Assembly: GCF_016918075.2 (NCBI RefSeq)
Contig: NZ_JAERPS020000003.1
Span: 186,001 to 250,000 of the forward strand
Origin: Rheinheimera maricola
GTDB taxonomy: Bacteria; Pseudomonadota; Gammaproteobacteria; Enterobacterales; Alteromonadaceae
Length of the DNA stretch: 64,000 nt
Direction: 5' to 3'
The translations under genes and the position numbers were made by a program. This document shows, piece by piece, positions 6,394-14,909 of the stretch (position 1 is the stretch's first letter; every line of letters begins with the position of its first letter). Under the pieces are notes generated by a model. The model saw only the letters and a list, made by a program, of their open reading frames with translations, did no database searches and was not told where the DNA came from.

Positions 6394-8133
6394 TCAGCGC
6401 CTAAGCAAAAACAGCCATACCACCAGCAATAAGGTAATAAACCAAAAGCCAGATAATAGCTGCCAGAACAGCAGCGGGTTGGTTTTGTGCTGTTGTTTAA
6501 CTTCTTCGTGTAAAAACGCCGGATTCGGCTGCTGTAAGTCGGTTAGCAGCTGATTTATGCTCTGATAGCGCTGCGATAAATCCAGGCTAACGCCCTGTTG
6601 CAGTGCGCGGTCAAACCAAGTTGGAACAACCGGATTAAACTGGCTGGCACTAAGATAACGCAGCTTGTCGTAATCGGCTGCGGTGCGACACTCCTCTACT
6701 GCATTGCCGTAAGGCAAATGGCCACCACTAAACAGCTCGTAGGCGATGGTCGCCAGCGCATAAATATCGCCCTGTACGCCGGAATTATGCCCCAGCAAAT
6801 AATGCGGATCAGAATAGGCCGCAGTGCCAAGCGCAGCATCATGCTGCAGCGGGCTGTAAATTTCAGCTAAACCAGCAACATACACCGAGCCAAAATCGAC
6901 AATTTTTAAGCTGCCGTCATCCAGATAAATAATATTGCCCGGTTTTAAATCCTGATGAATAGCACCCATACGGTGAAAGGCTTTTAAGCCTTCAGCTATC
7001 TGTTTTACCAGTTTAATCGCCAGTGCCGGTTTTAACGGCTTGGGCTGGCGCTCAAACCACTGCTCTAAACTCTGGCCCGGCAGGTATTCCATTAAATAAT
7101 ACAAAAAGGTGCGCGGCCGGCTTTGTCGCACCACCTTAACTACGTAGTCTGATTCAATGCGCAGGCCTATCCACTCCTCGCGGATAAAACGGTCGATATA
7201 AAGCGCATCATCATCGTAATTCAGCGACGGGCATTTCAGCACAAGGGTAGCGGCGCTGGCTTCGTCCTCTACCAGATACAGATGGCTGCGGCTGCTGGCA
7301 AACAGCTCTTGTAACACCTTGTAGCCATCCAGTTTCATGCCGGGGCTTAATGCCGGCGGAAATGGCAGAGCGGTTAAGTGCTGGTTTAAATCATCCAGGC
7401 TTTGTTCAGGCAGTGCGGTTATTTCTAGTAAAATCAAGCTGATATTATCATCGCAACCCTGAGCTAACGCTTGCTGCTTTAGCTGCTGCGCAGTTTGTTC
7501 AAGGTCTGAGGCGGCTGACACCGCCTGCTGCAGCGCCTCCGGACTGATAAAGTCAGACAAGCCATCAGAGCAAAGCAAAAAGCGGTCACCGGTTTTGATA
7601 CTGATACTGCCCTGCTGCAGCTCGAAGTGTACATCCATACCCAGCGCGCGGCCAAGAAACTGGCGCTGTTCGGATAACACCGTAGTGTGATCCTGGCTTA
7701 GTTGCGCCAGCAGCCCGTCGCGCCAATGATATAACCGGCTGTCGCCGATATGAAAAAAGTGCGCGGTTTGCGATTTAAGCACCAGCGCAGTAAAGGTAGT
7801 AAGATAACCTTTTTGTTCGTGCACAAACTGATGGCTAAGCTCGTACAGCTCGTTGTTAATGGTGGCTAGCAGCTGCTGGGCACTATAAGCCACTGACCAG
7901 CTATCCGGCGTCTGACTGTATTCGCGGCAAAACCGGCTCACCGCCCGTTTACTGGCCTGCTGGCCGGCTTCGGCAGTACTTACGCCATCAGCCAGGGCAA
8001 AGCAGGCACCTTTGTAAGTTAACAGGTGCGCATCAGTCGGTATATGCTGCGCCACTGCATCTTCGTTGGCTGGCTTGATGCCGGCCTCACAGACACTGCT
8101 GTAGCGTAGTTGCAGCTTAGATGCGCTCTTCAC
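6394..8133 (-). CDS. Membrane-anchored bifunctional PP2C phosphatase / Ser-Thr kinase
   Basis: Single 579-residue protein that should both phosphorylate and dephosphorylate Ser/Thr. Residues about 1-240 are a PP2C phosphatase with metal-binding acids in PANED (24-25), ALADG (49), GDSRLY (131), SDGLSDF (190) and CDDN (228-229). Residues about 265-525 are a Hanks-type kinase with Lys300 (VLKCP), HQDLKPGN (393-400) and DFG (413-415). The glycine-rich loop is poor in glycine, which is unusual. A single membrane helix lies near 553-577, so the catalytic part faces the cytoplasm. The start is GTG with AAGGA 7 bases upstream, 14 bases after the narK stop, so it is co-transcribed with the transporter. 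Similar fusions occur beside nitrate/nitrite assimilation genes in other proteobacteria; the substrate is not known from this sequence. Confidence 0.88.
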   Translation of the reverse strand: MKSASKLQLRYSSVCEAGIKPANEDAVAQHIPTDAHLLTYKGACFALADGVSTAEAGQQASKRAVSRFCREYSQTPDSWSVAYSAQQLLATINNELYELSHQFVHEQKGYLTTFTALVLKSQTAHFFHIGDSRLYHWRDGLLAQLSQDHTTVLSEQRQFLGRALGMDVHFELQQGSISIKTGDRFLLCSDGLSDFISPEALQQAVSAASDLEQTAQQLKQQALAQGCDDNISLILLEITALPEQSLDDLNQHLTALPFPPALSPGMKLDGYKVLQELFASSRSHLYLVEDEASAATLVLKCPSLNYDDDALYIDRFIREEWIGLRIESDYVVKVVRQSRPRTFLYYLMEYLPGQSLEQWFERQPKPLKPALAIKLVKQIAEGLKAFHRMGAIHQDLKPGNIIYLDDGSLKIVDFGSVYVAGLAEIYSPLQHDAALGTAAYSDPHYLLGHNSGVQGDIYALATIAYELFSGGHLPYGNAVEECRTAADYDKLRYLSASQFNPVVPTWFDRALQQGVSLDLSQRYQSINQLLTDLQQPNPAFLHEEVKQQHKTNPLLFWQLLSGFWFITLLLVVWLFLLRR

Positions 8134-8147
8134 CTGCTTATCCTTGT

Positions 8148-9644
8148 TTAACCGACGTTGATACGGTGTACGGTGCCATCCTCGCCCACTTCAATGATGT
8201 GGCCTTTGGGGTCATCCAAAAACATCACCGCCACCAACCCTACCAGCGCCGAAGCGGCAATCACATAGAAAAACAGACTGTAGCTAACATAGCTAAGTAC
8301 AGTTAAGTAGACCACAGCACCGACATTACCGTAAGCCCCTGCCATGCCAGCAATTTGCCCGGTCATACTGCGTTTAATCAGCGGCACAATAGCAAACACC
8401 GCGCCCTCTCCGGCCTGCACAAAGAAACTACAGGCCATGGTTGCCAGCACCGCCAGCGGGATCCACCAATGGCTGTCCATCAAGCCCATTAAGAAATAAC
8501 CGGCCGCTAAACCACCAATTAAAATTAGCATGCTTTTGCGCCGACCAAATTTATCTGAAAACCAGCCGCCCATCGGCCGTGACACCAGGTTCATAAAAGC
8601 AAACCCCGACGCCAACAAACCAGCTTTTACTGCGCTTAAGCCATCGAAAGTCTCCAGGAAATACAGCGGCAACATCGATACCACCGCCAGCTCTGAGCCA
8701 AAGGTAGCAAAGTAAGCAATATTTAAGATACCCACCTGCTTAAAGCTGTATTTATCCACCTCGGGCACACCAGCCCGTAAATGTTCAGCGTTAATGCGCC
8801 AGGTTTGCTGGGTTTGCACGATAAACAGCAGCAATAACACGCCCCACAGTGCATACATCATATCGGTTGTAAACAGGTTGACGCCGGCCGGTGATAAGCG
8901 CCAGGCCAGCATGCCCAGCGCCAGATGCATCGGAATATTCATCAGCATAAGGCCCCACAGCGCCCCCCAGCTGGTGACCACCATAGCGCCGGTTTTTTTC
9001 GGTTTAAAATACACCGACCCTTTGGGCGTATTGCGGGCAAATTTGTAAAATACCAGCGAATATACGGCGGCAATTACGCCAACCGTGCCGATGGCATAAC
9101 GCCAGCCGTCCTCGCCACCGTAGGCCAGTGCCAATAGTGGCAAAGTCATTGCTGCCGCAGCCGAACCAAAATTACCCCAGCCACCATAAATGCCTTCGGC
9201 GGTACCTACCTGATGGTGCGGAAACCACTCGCCGACCAGCCGGATACCAACGACAAAACCGGCACCAACAAAACCCAGTAAAAAGCGAAACAGCGCCAAC
9301 GAAGCGTAGCTGTCAGCAAAGGCAAAACCAATACACAACAGCGCTGAGATAAACAGCAGTAACGAATACATAATGCGCGGGCCATAGCGGTCAACCAGCA
9401 TACCAACGACAATGCGCGCCGGTATGGTAATGGCGACGTTTAAAATCAGCAGTGCTTTAACCTGTGCATCCGTCAGTGCCAGCGCTTCTTTAATATGAAT
9501 AAGCAGCGGCGCATGGGCAAACCAGATCACAAAGGTTAAAAAGAAGGCAAACCAGGTCAGGTGCAGCATTTTTATTTTTTGTTCGGCAAAATTAAGCAGG
9601 TTTAACCCACTGCCGCTTTGTTGTGCTAAAGCAGGGCCAGCCAT
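8148..9644 (-). CDS. narK: NarK/NasA-type nitrate/nitrite MFS transporter
   Basis: Inner-membrane major facilitator of 498 residues with 12 predicted helices, for nitrate uptake or nitrate/nitrite exchange. The family motifs are clear: [14 protein letters not shown] in the first half, [19 protein letters not shown] followed by [12 protein letters not shown] (nitrate signature region), and [15 protein letters not shown] in the second half. ATG at 9644 has GGAGG 5 bases upstream; the frame is open 12 codons further but without a ribosome site. It is followed after 14 bases by the kinase/phosphatase gene. An FNR-type box and a TACACT -10 element lie upstream (9680-9721), so expression should rise without oxygen. 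Confidence 0.9.
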   Translation of the reverse strand: MAGPALAQQSGSGLNLLNFAEQKIKMLHLTWFAFFLTFVIWFAHAPLLIHIKEALALTDAQVKALLILNVAITIPARIVVGMLVDRYGPRIMYSLLLFISALLCIGFAFADSYASLALFRFLLGFVGAGFVVGIRLVGEWFPHHQVGTAEGIYGGWGNFGSAAAAMTLPLLALAYGGEDGWRYAIGTVGVIAAVYSLVFYKFARNTPKGSVYFKPKKTGAMVVTSWGALWGLMLMNIPMHLALGMLAWRLSPAGVNLFTTDMMYALWGVLLLLFIVQTQQTWRINAEHLRAGVPEVDKYSFKQVGILNIAYFATFGSELAVVSMLPLYFLETFDGLSAVKAGLLASGFAFMNLVSRPMGGWFSDKFGRRKSMLILIGGLAAGYFLMGLMDSHWWIPLAVLATMACSFFVQAGEGAVFAIVPLIKRSMTGQIAGMAGAYGNVGAVVYLTVLSYVSYSLFFYVIAASALVGLVAVMFLDDPKGHIIEVGEDGTVHRINVG

Positions 9645-9679
9645 AACATCCTCCACAGGATTGATACTAAACTGCGGCA

Positions 9680-9721
9680 AGTGTAGAGAGCATTAAGGGC
9701 AAAATCATTGATATAAAACAA
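9680..9721 (-). promoter_or_regulatory. FNR/NNR-type promoter of narK
   Basis: On the plus strand TTGATATAAAACAA at 9708-9721 matches the FNR/DNR consensus TTGAT-N4-ATCAA with one mismatch. On the minus strand a TACACT -10 hexamer lies at 9685-9680. This puts the box centre about 41.5 bases before the expected start of transcription near 9673, the class II activator position. The same geometry and -10 hexamer recur before the DGC gene. A weaker NarL-like 7-2-7 arrangement (good half ATAGGTA) is at 9759-9774, about 93 bases upstream of the start. Confidence 0.65.
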
Positions 9722-9947
9722 AGTTACCAAGCCAGTTTTTACAGTTAAAACAAGTAGATACCACCTTATAGGTAGTGGCGTAAGCGCCGCTAACAGCGGG
9801 CCTGCCAACTACTGCTACCTACTTTGGCTAGCCCAGCGTTATACCTAGCGCCAACATAGCGCGTCAGAGGTACACCCTCTTCGCTGCGGCAGCGCAGTGC
9901 TTTGGCGTTACACTACAGGCTACTACTTGCATGGCGGAGCTTTTGCT

Positions 9948-11276
9948 ATGGCGCACCCGGCCCCAACCACACTGACTCAGGCAACCTTACCCGATGCCAA
10001 CCGCGCCCTTTTACTAGCGACGCTGGCCTTTGCCGCCTGTTTTTCAGTGTGGACGCTGTACGCTGCGATGGGCATAGCGCTGCAGCAACAGCTTGAACTT
10101 AGCGCCACCGAGTACGGCATTTTGCTGGCGGCACCGATTTTAAGCGGGGCTATTTTGCGCTTACCTCTGGGTATATTGGCCGACCGTGTCAGTAGCCGGA
10201 CACTATGGTTATATCAGATGCTGGCAGTGATCCCGGCGCTATTGCTGCTGCCAACGGTACAGAGCTATAGCGGCTATTTATGGCTTGGGCTGTGGTTTGG
10301 CATTAGCGGTGTGTCTTTTACATTGGGCGTGCGTTACGTCAGTCAGTGGTTTGGCTCCAGCCGCCAGGGCCGAGCTTTGGGCTTATTTGGTGTCGGCAAT
10401 GCCGGTGTGGCCATTACTTTTGTGCTGGTACCGCTGGCTATTAACTATGCTGGCTGGCAATGGGTTGGGCCTTTATATGCCGGCGGTATGCTGGTCATCA
10501 CCCTGCTGTTTGTCTTACTGGCACCGAAAGAGCCGCTGCAGCTAGTGCAAACGCAGAGCGCGCTTAGCCTGCGCCAACTGTGCAGTGATGCCCGCATCTG
10601 GCGGTTTTCGCTGTACTACTACTTTGTGTTTGGCAGCTTTTTAGCGCTGCTATTGTGGCTGCCGCAATACTATATGCAGGCCTATGCCATGGATGCCCAG
10701 CAGGCGATGGCGTTTACGCTGTTTTTTGTTACCACCTCCAGCATGGTGCGGGCGCTGGGCGGCTGGTTTGCCGATCGCTACGGTGGCCGCTCCGTGAACT
10801 GGAGCGTATTCTGGGTCTGTATTGTTTGCCTGTTTTTTTTAAGCTACCCGCCTACCACGCTGATTATTCATGGGCTGGAAAAAGACGTACAGCTGGTAAT
10901 TGGTGTTAATGTGTGGTGGTTTACCTTACTGATTTTTATTATCGGCGTAGCGCAGGGTTTTGGCCGTGCCAGCGTTTATAAGGTTATTCACGATTATTAC
11001 CCACAGCATATGGGCAGTGCCGGTGGCTTTGTTGCCGCCATTGGCGCCTTTGGCGGCTGCACCTTGCCGATTTTATTTGGCGTGGCACAGGATGTGCTGG
11101 GTATAGTCACCGGCTGCTTTATGATTTTATACGGCGTACTGGCGCTATGTATGATCACCATGTTTTTTGCCAATCAGGCGGCGCAATACCAACAAAAACT
11201 GGCGGCCGCGCGCGCAGATAACTTTCTACTTGATGACGATATGGCTGTTGAAGCTGAGGATAAACCATGCAAATAA
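9948..11276 (+). CDS. Second NarK-type nitrate/nitrite MFS transporter
   Basis: A 442-residue major facilitator with about 12 helices, from a different NarK branch from the one at 8148-9644. Motifs include RLPLGILADRVSSR, RYVSQWFGSSRQGRALGLFG, the nitrate signature GVGNAGVAITFV, and VRALGGWFADRYGGR in the second half. ATG at 9948 has GGAG 8 bases upstream; the frame is open from 9897 but without a ribosome site. It ends 10 bases inside nnrS, so the two are one operon. TACACT at 9909-9914 may be its -10; I see no FNR box at the matching distance. Paired NarK proteins often split nitrate import and nitrite exchange. Confidence 0.88.
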   Translation: MAHPAPTTLTQATLPDANRALLLATLAFAACFSVWTLYAAMGIALQQQLELSATEYGILLAAPILSGAILRLPLGILADRVSSRTLWLYQMLAVIPALLLLPTVQSYSGYLWLGLWFGISGVSFTLGVRYVSQWFGSSRQGRALGLFGVGNAGVAITFVLVPLAINYAGWQWVGPLYAGGMLVITLLFVLLAPKEPLQLVQTQSALSLRQLCSDARIWRFSLYYYFVFGSFLALLLWLPQYYMQAYAMDAQQAMAFTLFFVTTSSMVRALGGWFADRYGGRSVNWSVFWVCIVCLFFLSYPPTTLIIHGLEKDVQLVIGVNVWWFTLLIFIIGVAQGFGRASVYKVIHDYYPQHMGSAGGFVAAIGAFGGCTLPILFGVAQDVLGIVTGCFMILYGVLALCMITMFFANQAAQYQQKLAAARADNFLLDDDMAVEAEDKPCK

Positions 11277-12469
11277 CTGATTTGGCAACTGAACAAAAGC
11301 TGTTGCCGCTATTGCGCCAGGCGTTTCGACCGATGTTTTTATTCGGCGCCGGCTTTAGTGCCATAGCTATGCTGCTATGGGGCCTTACCCTGGCCGGCCA
11401 TATTCAGCTAAAGCCGTTTGCTAATGTGCTGTTTTGGCACAGCCATGAAATGCTGTTTGGTTTTGTTAGCGCTATTGTGATTGGCTTTTTACTCACTGCA
11501 GTGCAAAACTGGACTGGGCTGCGCGCGCCGCATGGCAAAAGCTTGCTGTTTATCAGCCTGCTATGGTTAGCCGGTCGCTTGCTGTTATTGTTCGGTGACG
11601 GGTTATCGCTGTACCTGGTGGCTGCAGTCGATTTAAGCTTTCTGCCCATCTGCGCTTATCTGCTTGGGGTACCGCTGATTAAAACCGGCCAACAGCGCAA
11701 CCTGTTTTTTATTCCGGTGTTGCTGCTGCTAACCGCTTGCAACGCGCTGATGTATATCGGTGTCGCCACCCAGCGTTACGACTTAACCCAGCTTGGTAGC
11801 CAAAATGCCGTGTGGTTAATCACCTTGTTAATGGCAATTGTCGGTGGCCGGGTGCTGCCGATGTTTACGGCCAACGGTACGCAAACGAAAAAGGCTGAAG
11901 CCATTGTCTGGCTGGATCGCGCCGCGCTGGGCTCACTGTGGTTGATTTTCGTGCTGCACTTTTTTGCCCTGGCTAAGTACCTGCCACCGCTAGCGCTAAG
12001 CGGTTTATTTGGCTTAAGTGCGCTGCTAACCGGCCTGCGCTGCCTACGCTGGAAAATCTGGCTTACGCCAAAGGTGCCGCTACTGTGGTCATTGCATTTT
12101 GCCTACTGGTGCATCCCGCTTGGTCTGGCGCTATACAGCGCCCGCTATGCCGGGCTAAATATCAGCAACAGCATAGCGCTGCATGCGTTAACTGCCGGCG
12201 CTATGGGCAGCATGATCTTAAGCATGATGGCCCGGGTGTCGCTGGGCCACAGTGGCCGGCAGCTAAAACCGCATGCCATTATGTCGCTGGCATTTTTGCT
12301 GGTGCTGGCCGCCGCCATCAGCCGCACAGTATTAATTTGGCTATGGCCAGCGCAAACCATGCAGTGGTTGTGGCTGGGTGTCGGCGGCTGGGTGCTGGCG
12401 TATGCGCTGTATGTGTTGGTGTATTTCCCGGTGCTAACCACACCCAGGCCAGATGGCCGGCCGGGTTGA
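11267..12469 (+). CDS. nnrS: NnrS family membrane protein
   Basis: Polytopic inner-membrane protein of 400 residues with about 12 hydrophobic helices. NnrS proteins are haem- and copper-containing and protect against nitric oxide stress. Family features include the N-terminal AFRPMFLFGAGFS, the His-rich FWHSHEMLFGFV near residues 45-56, GGRVLPMFTANG in the middle, and LHALTAGAMGSMILSMMARVS in the second half. GAGG lies 8 bases before ATG, and the start overlaps the end of the upstream narK by 10 bases. The location between nitrate transporters and NorR/YtfE supports a role in NO tolerance during nitrate respiration. Confidence 0.92.
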   Translation: MQITDLATEQKLLPLLRQAFRPMFLFGAGFSAIAMLLWGLTLAGHIQLKPFANVLFWHSHEMLFGFVSAIVIGFLLTAVQNWTGLRAPHGKSLLFISLLWLAGRLLLLFGDGLSLYLVAAVDLSFLPICAYLLGVPLIKTGQQRNLFFIPVLLLLTACNALMYIGVATQRYDLTQLGSQNAVWLITLLMAIVGGRVLPMFTANGTQTKKAEAIVWLDRAALGSLWLIFVLHFFALAKYLPPLALSGLFGLSALLTGLRCLRWKIWLTPKVPLLWSLHFAYWCIPLGLALYSARYAGLNISNSIALHALTAGAMGSMILSMMARVSLGHSGRQLKPHAIMSLAFLLVLAAAISRTVLIWLWPAQTMQWLWLGVGGWVLAYALYVLVYFPVLTTPRPDGRPG

Positions 12470-12492
12470 ACAAGCGCTGAGTGCTACTGTAA

Positions 12493-12586
12493 AGGTTAGA
12501 ACCCTGAAGAGTTGTCACAGAGTGTCTGACTGAGCGCGCCAGCAGCGAAGGAGTTGCTGTGACAAGCTCTGAAGGCGTTGTAACCT
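12493..12586. repeat. Long imperfect hairpin downstream of nnrS
   Basis: Two arms of 28 and 30 bases (12493-12520 and 12557-12586) are close inverse complements: AGGTTAGAAC pairs with GTTGTAACCT and TTGTCACAG pairs with CTGTGACAA. A loop of about 36 bases separates them. There is no run of T after it, so it is not a standard terminator. It sits between nnrS and the promoter of the DGC gene and could be a structured 3' end of the narK-nnrS mRNA, a small RNA or a palindromic element. Confidence 0.6.
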
Positions 12587-12625
12587 AAACACCGAGCCGA
12601 ACCAACCGGTTGCAATTCCCGCTGT

Positions 12626-12641
12626 TACCTCTGAAGGGGTA
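12626..12641. promoter_or_regulatory. Perfect NarL/NarP 7-2-7 site
   Basis: TACCTCT-GA-AGGGGTA: both heptamers fit the NarL/NarP consensus TACYYMT in inverted orientation with a 2-base gap, the arrangement bound by NarP and NarL. Its centre is 29 bp upstream of the centre of the FNR box at 12656-12669. In the E. coli nirB promoter the same two sites are 28 bp apart (-69.5 and -41.5). No NarX/L/Q/P gene is in this window. Confidence 0.7.
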
Positions 12642-12655
12642 AGGCTGCGGTGAGT

Positions 12656-12696
12656 TTGATTTATATCAAACCGCCCGCTGCTATGGCTTTTACACT
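12656..12696 (+). promoter_or_regulatory. FNR-type class II promoter of the DGC protein gene
   Basis: TTGATTTATATCAA at 12656-12669 is a perfect FNR/DNR box (TTGAT-N4-ATCAA). TACACT at 12691-12696 is a -10 hexamer placed so that the box is centred about 41.5 bases before the start of transcription (near 12703). The start codon of the next gene is at 12731. Together with the NarL/NarP site this predicts induction without oxygen and in the presence of nitrate or nitrite. Confidence 0.8.
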
Positions 12697-12730
12697 AGAG
12701 CAATGATCTGCTGTTAACGGAGCCCACACC

Positions 12731-13108
12731 ATGCCAAACCACTACGATAACAAACCGCTGGTTTATGCCTGCTCTGGCTGCTCGAATGTTGCCCAGTTGG
12801 CCAACGATTTGGCCGTAGTGCTCGACCGCGAAGGCTCGGCGCAAATGTCGTGTATTGCCGGCGTCGGCGGTAAAGTAAAGCAACTGGTAAAAGTGGCACT
12901 GTCCGGCCGGCCTATACTGGCGGTAGATGGCTGCCCGCTTAATTGCGTTAAACAAACTCTGGCTACAGTAGACGTAGTGCCCACCTGGCACATAGAGCTA
13001 ACCACACTAGGCTATAAAAAGCGCGACCACGAAAACTGTGGTTTAGACGATGCTTATAAACTGCTGCAAATGGTGCATAGCGATATCCTGCTGCCAACTG
13101 CAGGATAA
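12731..13108 (+). CDS. DGC-domain putative zinc-binding protein
   Basis: Cytoplasmic protein of 125 residues from the DGC family, named after its Asp-Gly-Cys motif, here VDGCPLNC at about 65-72. Cysteines at about 14 and 17 (CSGC), 41 (MSCIAG), 68 and 72 are the likely metal ligands. GGAG lies 8 bases before the ATG. The molecular role of the family is not established. The upstream NarL/NarP plus FNR promoter and position beside nnrS, narK and norR suggest a function during nitrate respiration or NO exposure, which is inference. It appears monocistronic: the next gene is convergent. Confidence 0.8.
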   Translation: MPNHYDNKPLVYACSGCSNVAQLANDLAVVLDREGSAQMSCIAGVGGKVKQLVKVALSGRPILAVDGCPLNCVKQTLATVDVVPTWHIELTTLGYKKRDHENCGLDDAYKLLQMVHSDILLPTAG

Positions 13109-13134
13109 GTGGCCGCCAACTCAACAACTCAGGA

Positions 13135-13998
13135 CTACTTTGCGGTTAAATAATCCAACGTATTGACCATGTCGAATTTGGGGCTGCGGCGGATAAACTC
13201 CCTGAGCATAGCGGTATGGGCAGAGCCCATTAAAATCAGTACCCGATCATCTTTGCTCATGGGGATGCGGTTCAAATTGGTATAAATTTTCATATTACGC
13301 AGATAAAACTGCGCCGCTTGCTCTGCCCCTTCAAAGCCATCGCCAATGCCAACGTAAAACAGCTTATCGGCATTGGTATTAAGTGAGTAGTCCAGCATTA
13401 GCGGCTGATTGGTTAGTTGCAATTGCTCCAGCAACGGCAGCTGTTCAAAGCGTTGATTAAGCTCAGCTAACTTAGGGTAATGTAAAAATGGCTGATGAGT
13501 TAATTGCAGGTAGGTTTGCCGGTCAACCGCGTTTTCCAGCTCAGGGCTGTTTTCAATAAAGTCACCCAAACTGTAGTTGTATCCCAGATGATGGTCGATA
13601 CCGTACACTTTCTCCACGCCACTTAATCTGGCGATATCAAAGCCCAGCATACTGAGCTCACCATAACGGGTGTTTAACTGCTCAGGGTTAGCTAAAAATG
13701 CCTGATAGGCCTGGTTCATTGCGGCCATATCTTCCGGTAAAAACTCCAGGCAAACGATAGTGGGTTTAAATTGAGCAAGCAACTTAGCAATGTTTCTGAC
13801 TGCCTGTTGGTTTGCTAGATCATGTTCATCAAATTCGACTTTATTGGCGTCACTGGTCGCGCCAAAGTGAAAGCTGCCTATATTCAATACTTTAATTTTG
13901 TCAGCATTCACAGTCCCGGCCTCAGCCAGTAACTCTGAGTCCGTTGTACTGCTGCAGCCAACAAGGCACAGCACCAGCAAAAATAGGATATGTTTCAT
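13135..13998 (-). CDS. DUF5694 lipoprotein
   Basis: Predicted lipoprotein of 287 residues; the signal peptide ends in the lipobox LVGC at about residues 12-15. The mature part resembles the DUF5694 family: LNIGSFHFG near residue 40, IVCLEFLPEDM near residue 80, YGIDHHLGYNYS in the middle and a C-terminal GSAHTAMLREFIRRSPKF. The fold is reminiscent of TraB/GumN proteins (repeated G-H/E motifs), but no activity has been assigned. It converges on the DGC gene and has no obvious link to the nitrogen-oxide genes. The ribosome site before ATG 13998 is weak. Confidence 0.75.
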   Translation of the reverse strand: MKHILFLLVLCLVGCSSTTDSELLAEAGTVNADKIKVLNIGSFHFGATSDANKVEFDEHDLANQQAVRNIAKLLAQFKPTIVCLEFLPEDMAAMNQAYQAFLANPEQLNTRYGELSMLGFDIARLSGVEKVYGIDHHLGYNYSLGDFIENSPELENAVDRQTYLQLTHQPFLHYPKLAELNQRFEQLPLLEQLQLTNQPLMLDYSLNTNADKLFYVGIGDGFEGAEQAAQFYLRNMKIYTNLNRIPMSKDDRVLILMGSAHTAMLREFIRRSPKFDMVNTLDYLTAK

Positions 13999-14123
13999 TG
14001 ATATAGGCCAAAGGATTGAAGTAGCACCAGCATAGCCAACATCCGCAGGTGCAGCAATATTAAGTGACTAAAGGCTCCGCTTGGCGCGGATCATAATCTG
14101 TAATAACCAGCTGCTGTCCTTTA

Positions 14124-14909
14124 TTACGTCGGGTTAGTTTGACTGTCGCCACACACGCTGCAACAGGGATCTTTTATTAAGTTAAACTGGCGCCACTGGC
14201 TGGTTAAGCCATCAAACAACTGCAATTTGCCATACAGCGGCGTGCCGACACCAGCAAGTATTTTTACCGCCTCCAGCGCCTGCATAGTGCCAATGATACC
14301 AACTATCGGGCTTAAAATGCCCGCTTCCATACAGGTTAATTGCTGCTCGCCAAATAGCTGACTTAAGCAATGATAACAAGCGCCGTCGCCCTGCATGCTA
14401 AAGCTGGCCACCTGACCTTCAAAGCGAATAGCCGCGCCTGATACCAGCGGCACTTTGGCCTTAACGCAAGCAGCGTTTATCGCATTGCGGGTGCTGAGGT
14501 TATCTGTACAATCGAGCACCAATGAATATTGTGGCACCAGGGCGGCTAAATCTTGCGCATTTAAACGTTGCCGCAGTGCCTGAATGCTTATTTCAGCGTT
14601 TAGCTGGCGTAAGCTTGCCGCTGCCTGCCCGGCTTTACTCTGACCAATATCGGCTTCGCCATACAGTATTTGCCGCTGTAAATTACTGCGGTCGATAGTG
14701 TCATCGTCTACCAGCATAATGCTACCGACACCACTGGCCACCAAATATGGTGCGGCGGCGCAGCCTAAACCACCAACACCGATTAACAGTACTTTACTTG
14801 CCAGCAGGGCTTCCTGGCCGCGAAAGTCCATCGCGGGCAGCATCAGCTGACGGCTATAACGCAGCGCCTGTTGTGTCGTCAGCTCAGTTAATTTACTGGG
14901 TGTTGTCAT
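14124..14909 (-). CDS. moeB: Molybdopterin-synthase adenylyltransferase MoeB (ThiF/HesA family)
   Basis: Cytoplasmic E1-like enzyme of 261 residues that activates the C-terminal glycine of MoaD for Moco synthesis. GVGGLGC at about residues 44-50 is the nucleotide-binding loop; VDDDTIDRSNLQRQ, the DCTDN motif and the paired Cys motifs CYHC and CSVCG (zinc site) follow. ThiF is a close relative, but no thiamine genes are near, and mog is at 4.8 kb. The start overlaps ybaN by 17 bases with AGGA 8 bases upstream, so it is the third gene of a norR-ybaN-moeB operon. Confidence 0.8.
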   Translation of the reverse strand: MTTPSKLTELTTQQALRYSRQLMLPAMDFRGQEALLASKVLLIGVGGLGCAAAPYLVASGVGSIMLVDDDTIDRSNLQRQILYGEADIGQSKAGQAAASLRQLNAEISIQALRQRLNAQDLAALVPQYSLVLDCTDNLSTRNAINAACVKAKVPLVSGAAIRFEGQVASFSMQGDGACYHCLSQLFGEQQLTCMEAGILSPIVGIIGTMQALEAVKILAGVGTPLYGKLQLFDGLTSQWRQFNLIKDPCCSVCGDSQTNPT

